From contig JBDKTJ010000017.1 of assembly GCA_039698075.1 (NCBI GenBank), forward strand, positions 1-16,202: DNA of 16,202 nt, read 5' to 3'. Shown one piece after another: positions 13,077 through 16,202 of this stretch. The translations under genes and the position numbers were made by a program. The notes beneath the pieces were generated by a model that searched no databases, was not told where the DNA came from, and worked only from the letters and a program-made list of their open reading frames with translations. Source of the stretch: JAJFVC01 sp039698075 (GTDB lineage: Bacteria > Planctomycetota > Planctomycetia > Pirellulales > Thermoguttaceae). Position 1 is the stretch's first letter, and every line of letters starts with the position of its first letter.

Positions 13077-13155
13077 CCGCTTGCGATGTTGCGGCGCCGC
13101 GACACAAATTCCCCACAACTGCCATTGTGCGGAATTATGGTCCCGCCGCAAGCGG
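13077..13155 (-). promoter_or_regulatory. Nested inverted repeats in the leader of the serine operon
   Basis: On the minus strand an outer 9-bp perfect arm pair (CCGCTTGCG at 13155-13147; CGCAAGCGG at 13085-13077) encloses an inner hairpin with 12-base arms and one mismatch (AATTCCGCACAA at 13136-13125; TTGTGGGGAATT at 13118-13107) and a 6-base loop. A 10-bp palindrome GCGGCGCCGC lies at 13091-13100 between them. The block is 69-147 bases before the aminotransferase start. It could be a structured mRNA leader, an operator, or a terminator without T-run for the upstream gene. Confidence 0.55.
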
Positions 13156-13191
13156 TGTGGACCGTCGCCCGCGCAGAGTCCACCGTGTTCG

Positions 13192-13470
13192 TTAGAGGTG
13201 CTCAAGATCTGCCGATTCATCATCTTTCGGCAAACCGGCCGCATCGTCGAGAGCCCGGATCGCCAATACCAGCACCAGACCGATCAAGTCGATGGCCCAA
13301 AGAATGCCGCACCCCAACGCGACACGCAATAGCACGCCCCCGCCAGAGGCGTCACCCATTGCAGTCAGAAGGGTGGATGTGCCGAAAATCACACACAAGG
13401 CAACCGGCAGAAAAAGCGCCACGACCGAAAGCCATAAGACGGTTCGACGTGGGATGAGGGGGTGTTGCAT
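13192..13470 (-). CDS. Small membrane protein of unknown function (92 aa)
   Basis: Two hydrophobic helices are clear: about residues 12-36 (LWLSVVALFLPVALCVIFG) and 46-70 (VLLRVALGCGILWAIDLIGLVLVLAI). A glycine-rich link (MGDASGGG) joins them, and an acidic C-terminal tail (DDAAGLPKDDESADLEHL) follows. The basic N-terminus (IPRRTV) suggests both ends are cytoplasmic. No family recognised. The ribosome site is weak. It lies alone between the divergent hydrolase gene and the serine operon, pointing the same way as the latter with a 183-base gap, so read-through into the serine operon is possible. Confidence 0.65.
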   Translation of the reverse strand: MQHPLIPRRTVLWLSVVALFLPVALCVIFGTSTLLTAMGDASGGGVLLRVALGCGILWAIDLIGLVLVLAIRALDDAAGLPKDDESADLEHL

Positions 13471-13551
13471 GATCCAGTTCCGCCAGTTTTCCTAATTTTG
13501 CGGTTCGGCAGGCTCGCTGTCAATATGCCCAAAATGTAGGATCGGTTGCCA

Positions 13552-13615
13552 ACCTGTCCGGTCTGAGGTGGAACCGGTTTGGCGATCCGTCCGGCGATGG
13601 GCGGACCTGTCCGGT
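13552..13615. repeat. Paired direct repeats and an inverted repeat in the divergent spacer before the hydrolase gene
   Basis: ACCTGTCCGGT occurs at 13552-13562 and again at 13605-13615, 53 bases apart, about five helical turns, so both copies face the same side of the DNA. GGAACCGG (13570-13577) and CCGGTTCC (13611-13618) form an 8-bp inverted repeat overlapping the second copy. A weak promoter for the rightward gene could follow (TTGCTT 13621-13626, GAGAAT 13644-13649). Together these suggest regulator binding sites; no regulator gene is nearby. Confidence 0.45.
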
Positions 13616-13690
13616 TCCGGTTGCTTTTCGTTTGTGGTCGGATGAGAATAAAGTAGGTTTGCTGAGGATATTTTTTCGAGAAGAGCTTTC

Positions 13691-16075
13691 ATGCGAGATT
13701 TTTGCCGTCGACGGTTTTGGTTTCTGTCGCTGCTGCTGGCGTCGGTTGGTTTGTGGACCGGTTCGGTCCATGCGACGGAGATCGTGCTGAAGGACGGGCG
13801 TTCGTTGTTCGGCAAACTTGGCAAGGTGGCCAGCCTGGCCGACATGCCCGACCCGGCCAAGCCGGACAACGAAAAGATCATGCTCATTCTGTTTCTCGAC
13901 GACAATCTTCGTCGCACGTTTTTTTCCGACCGTCAGGTCCGCGAGGTTCGCCAGGAGGAAAATCGTCAGGCGGAGGAGAAATATCTGTTGCGTCAGCGTG
14001 TGCTGCGAACCGGGTCGTCGATCAAAAGCGTCGGATTGCCGGTTCGGGTGCAGCCGTTCGACGAGTTTGGGCGTCGGATTTTCACGATGTCCACGTTTCG
14101 CGGCCCGATCGACGTGATCCAAGGCATCACGGTGTTGACGCCGCAGTGGTTCAAGGCCGAGGGCATCACGCACGTTTGGGACATGCGGGCGGCCACCAGC
14201 ACGCTGCCGCGCGACTCGCTTCAGAAAATTGTCTGGAAACAGATCAACCGCGACGACGTCGAATCGTACAAGAAGGCGGCCCGATTCTATTTGCAGTGCG
14301 GACGGCCCGAAGACGCCCGGCGCATCTTGGAGCAACTGCTGACGGCGTTTCCCGGCCGAACCGACTTGAAATCGCAATTGGCGCCGTCGCTTCGGGCGAT
14401 TCAGCAGCTTTCGGCCCAGCGGATTTTGGCCGAACTGCAATTGCGTCGCGACGCCGGTCAGCATCAGTTGGTGGTTCGATTGCTCAAGGAGTTTCCGACC
14501 GAGAACGTCGGCGGCGAAGTGCTTCAGGGCGGCCGCGAGGTTTTGGAGCACTATCAGGCGATGGAAACTCGGCGGACGGAAATCGTTCGGCGACTGAAGT
14601 CGCTCAGCGCTCGGATTCCCGACACCATCGAGCGTGAAAAGCTCGGCCCGATTTTCGACGAGATCGCCGCCGAAATCAGCCCGAACACGTTGGACCGCAT
14701 GGCGGCGTTCTTTCAAAACCTCGACGATTCGAAAATGCCCGAGGCCCAAAAGGTGGCGTTGGCCGTCAGCGGATGGCTTTTGGGCGCCGACGCGGCCACC
14801 GACAAACTCGGCACGGCCACCTCGGCGTACAAAGTCCGGACGATGATCCGCGATTACTTGACCGGAAAAACGAGTGGAGACCGCAAGCTGGCGGCCGGGC
14901 TGATTCAAGAAGAGACGGGCGGCAAGCCGGCGATGGTCGCCGCGATTCTGGCCAACATGAAGCCGCCGCTTCCGACGCCCGACGCGACCGACGGACAGCC
15001 CGGCTCGTTCGTGTTGGAAGCGCCCGGGCTCGACGCCGACTCGACCGTGAAATACCGGGTCCAATTGCCGCCCGAGTATGATCCCTATCGACGATACCCG
15101 ACGATCGTGACGCTGCACAGCGTCGCCTCGAGCGCGAAGGATCAGATCGATTGGTGGGCGGGCTGGCCCGACAAAAAAGGCGCGCGGGCAGGCCAGGCCA
15201 TGCGGCACGGCTACATCGTCGTGGCGCCCGAGTGGACCGAACCGAATCAAAAGCAATACGGCTACACGGCCCGCGAACACGCCGCGGTGTTGAACGCGCT
15301 GCGCGACGCGTGCCGGCGGTTTTCGATCGACACGGATCGGGTGTTTTTGACCGGCCACAGCACCGGCGGCGACGCGGCGTGGGACATCGGTTTGGCGCAT
15401 CCCGACCTGTGGGCCGGCGTGATTCCGATCGCCGGATTGACCGACCGCTACTGCGCCCGCTATTGGGAAAACGCCCGGTATGTGCCGTTTTACGTGGTGG
15501 TCGGCGAATTGGACGGCGCGAAGTTGACCAAGAACGCCCTCGACTTGGACCGTTACCTGCGCCGCGGTTTCAACGCGACGGTGGTCGAGTATCAGGGGCG
15601 TGGGCTGGATGATTTCTACGACGAGATCCTGCGGTTGTTCGAGTGGATGGGCCGATTCCGCCGCGATTTCTATCCGCGCGAGTTCGCCTGCCAGACGATG
15701 CGGTCGTGGGATAATTATTTTTGGTGGCTGGAGGTGTCCAACCTGCCGCCGCGTGCGACCGTCGACCCGACCGATTGGCCGCCGCCCCGAGGCGCGCAGC
15801 CGACGCAAGTCAAGGGCACGATCACGAAGACCAACGGCATCAACGTACAGACCGGCGCGGGCCATGCGGTCGTGTGGCTGTCACCCAAGATGATCGACTT
15901 CAGCCAGAAATCGGCCATCTCGGTCAATTCGCGACGGATCAACGGCCCGGACATGATCGTGCGTCCCGACCTGTACGTCATGCTCGAAGACGTGCGCACC
16001 CGCGGCGATCGGCAGCATCCGTTTTGGGCCCGGGTGGAAGCCACGACCGGACGGGTCCGCGGCGGCGGCGATTGA
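13691..16075 (+). CDS. Secreted TPR-like plus alpha/beta hydrolase (PHB depolymerase/prolyl-oligopeptidase-like) protein (794 aa)
   Basis: A signal peptide (1-28, basic start, hydrophobic WFLSLLLASVGLW, cleavage after VHA) is followed by a planctomycete-type N-terminal beta domain (ATEIVLKDGRSLFGKL, about 28-150). A helical TPR-like stretch comes next (about 188-300, YKKAARFYLQCGRPEDARRIL). Residues about 435-655 are an alpha/beta hydrolase: YRVQLPPEYDPYRRYPTIV, nucleophile elbow GHSTGGD with Ser557, and VVGELDG with candidate acid Asp608. Where a catalytic His is expected (GRGH type) the sequence has GRGLDDF at 636-642, so His is not evident. The C-terminal 100 residues are a small beta domain ending in a basic tail. 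The start is supported by GAGAAGAG 5 bases upstream. Likely a periplasmic esterase or peptidase, or an inactive derivative. Confidence 0.85.
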   Translation: MRDFCRRRFWFLSLLLASVGLWTGSVHATEIVLKDGRSLFGKLGKVASLADMPDPAKPDNEKIMLILFLDDNLRRTFFSDRQVREVRQEENRQAEEKYLLRQRVLRTGSSIKSVGLPVRVQPFDEFGRRIFTMSTFRGPIDVIQGITVLTPQWFKAEGITHVWDMRAATSTLPRDSLQKIVWKQINRDDVESYKKAARFYLQCGRPEDARRILEQLLTAFPGRTDLKSQLAPSLRAIQQLSAQRILAELQLRRDAGQHQLVVRLLKEFPTENVGGEVLQGGREVLEHYQAMETRRTEIVRRLKSLSARIPDTIEREKLGPIFDEIAAEISPNTLDRMAAFFQNLDDSKMPEAQKVALAVSGWLLGADAATDKLGTATSAYKVRTMIRDYLTGKTSGDRKLAAGLIQEETGGKPAMVAAILANMKPPLPTPDATDGQPGSFVLEAPGLDADSTVKYRVQLPPEYDPYRRYPTIVTLHSVASSAKDQIDWWAGWPDKKGARAGQAMRHGYIVVAPEWTEPNQKQYGYTAREHAAVLNALRDACRRFSIDTDRVFLTGHSTGGDAAWDIGLAHPDLWAGVIPIAGLTDRYCARYWENARYVPFYVVVGELDGAKLTKNALDLDRYLRRGFNATVVEYQGRGLDDFYDEILRLFEWMGRFRRDFYPREFACQTMRSWDNYFWWLEVSNLPPRATVDPTDWPPPRGAQPTQVKGTITKTNGINVQTGAGHAVVWLSPKMIDFSQKSAISVNSRRINGPDMIVRPDLYVMLEDVRTRGDRQHPFWARVEATTGRVRGGGD

Positions 16076-16124
16076 CGTGCGTGACAATTTCGACTGGCGC
16101 GATCTGCGGGGTTTGGGTAAACTG

Positions 16125-16162
16125 CTTGCGTATGTGGTCACAGTCGCCTTCACACACGCAAG
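16125..16162 (+). promoter_or_regulatory. Inverted repeat overlapping the ribosome site of the last gene
   Basis: CTTGCGTATGTG (16125-16136) and CACACACGCAAG (16151-16162) pair at 11 of 12 positions with a 14-base loop. The right arm covers the first bases of the AAGGA ribosome site (16160-16164) of the gene starting at 16172. It may hide the ribosome site in the mRNA, act as an operator, or simply mark the end of the hydrolase transcript. Confidence 0.45.
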
Positions 16163-16171
16163 GAACACGAA

Positions 16172-16202
16172 ATGGAAACGTCGCCACGAGTATCGCCACA
16201 GC
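16172..16202 (+). CDS. Start of a gene cut by the right edge
   Basis: ATG at 16172 opens a frame METSPRVSPQ that runs off the window. It is preceded by AAGGA with 7-base spacing, which is the reason for calling it. Only ten codons are visible, so no function can be given. Confidence 0.5.
   Translation, partial: METSPRVSPQ

Noticed and set aside
13520..15865. Very long leftward open frame (781 codons) opposite the secreted hydrolase gene
   Set aside because: Composition is Arg/His/Gln-rich without domains, typical of an antisense frame in GC-rich DNA; the rightward frame has a signal peptide and hydrolase motifs.

Overview
The window reads as chromosomal DNA of a planctomycete, most likely a Pirellulales-type organism. 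The lineage is inferred from four things: a PEP-CTERM sorting tail, a large secreted hydrolase whose mature N-terminus has the ATEIVLKDGR motif, a class V aminotransferase paired with serA, and GC-rich core genes. No rRNA or taxonomic marker protein is present to prove it.

Left part (1-4640), accessory DNA. Base composition is visibly lower: one hand-counted line in the membrane-gene pair (2341-2400) is 31/60 G+C, against 42/60 in the MFS transporter gene (5941-6000). All genes point left. They are mostly unrecognised secreted or membrane proteins, mixed with broken pieces: the first codons of an IS3-type transposase, a frameshifted zinc-ribbon gene, and a truncated SprT-like metalloprotease that runs into the orphan C-terminal tail of a PEP-CTERM protein. 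This region ends at a complete tRNA-Pro(GGG) unit (promoter, tRNA, terminator) at 4646-4817. The likely reading is a genomic island or deletion-scarred accessory region abutting the 3' side of a tRNA.

Right part (4820-16202), core-like and GC-rich. It holds a DHA2-type MFS exporter divergent from the tRNA; a leftward glnB (P-II) - hypA - hypB cluster (nitrogen signalling and nickel insertion); and rightward ruvB and a STAS-domain protein. A hairpin-rich spacer with a strong terminator follows. Next is a leftward serine-biosynthesis operon (class V aminotransferase, antitoxin, ParE/RelE-type toxin, serA), in which a toxin-antitoxin pair is wedged between the two metabolic genes with almost no spacing. 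A small membrane protein, a secreted TPR-like/alpha-beta hydrolase of 794 residues, and the first codons of another gene close the window.

Points most worth a second look: the toxin-antitoxin pair inside the serine operon; nested inverted repeats in that operon's leader (13077-13155); P-II with Phe at the uridylylation position 51; the secreted hydrolase that seems to lack its catalytic His; and the tRNA-bounded decayed region with its frameshift and fusion scars.
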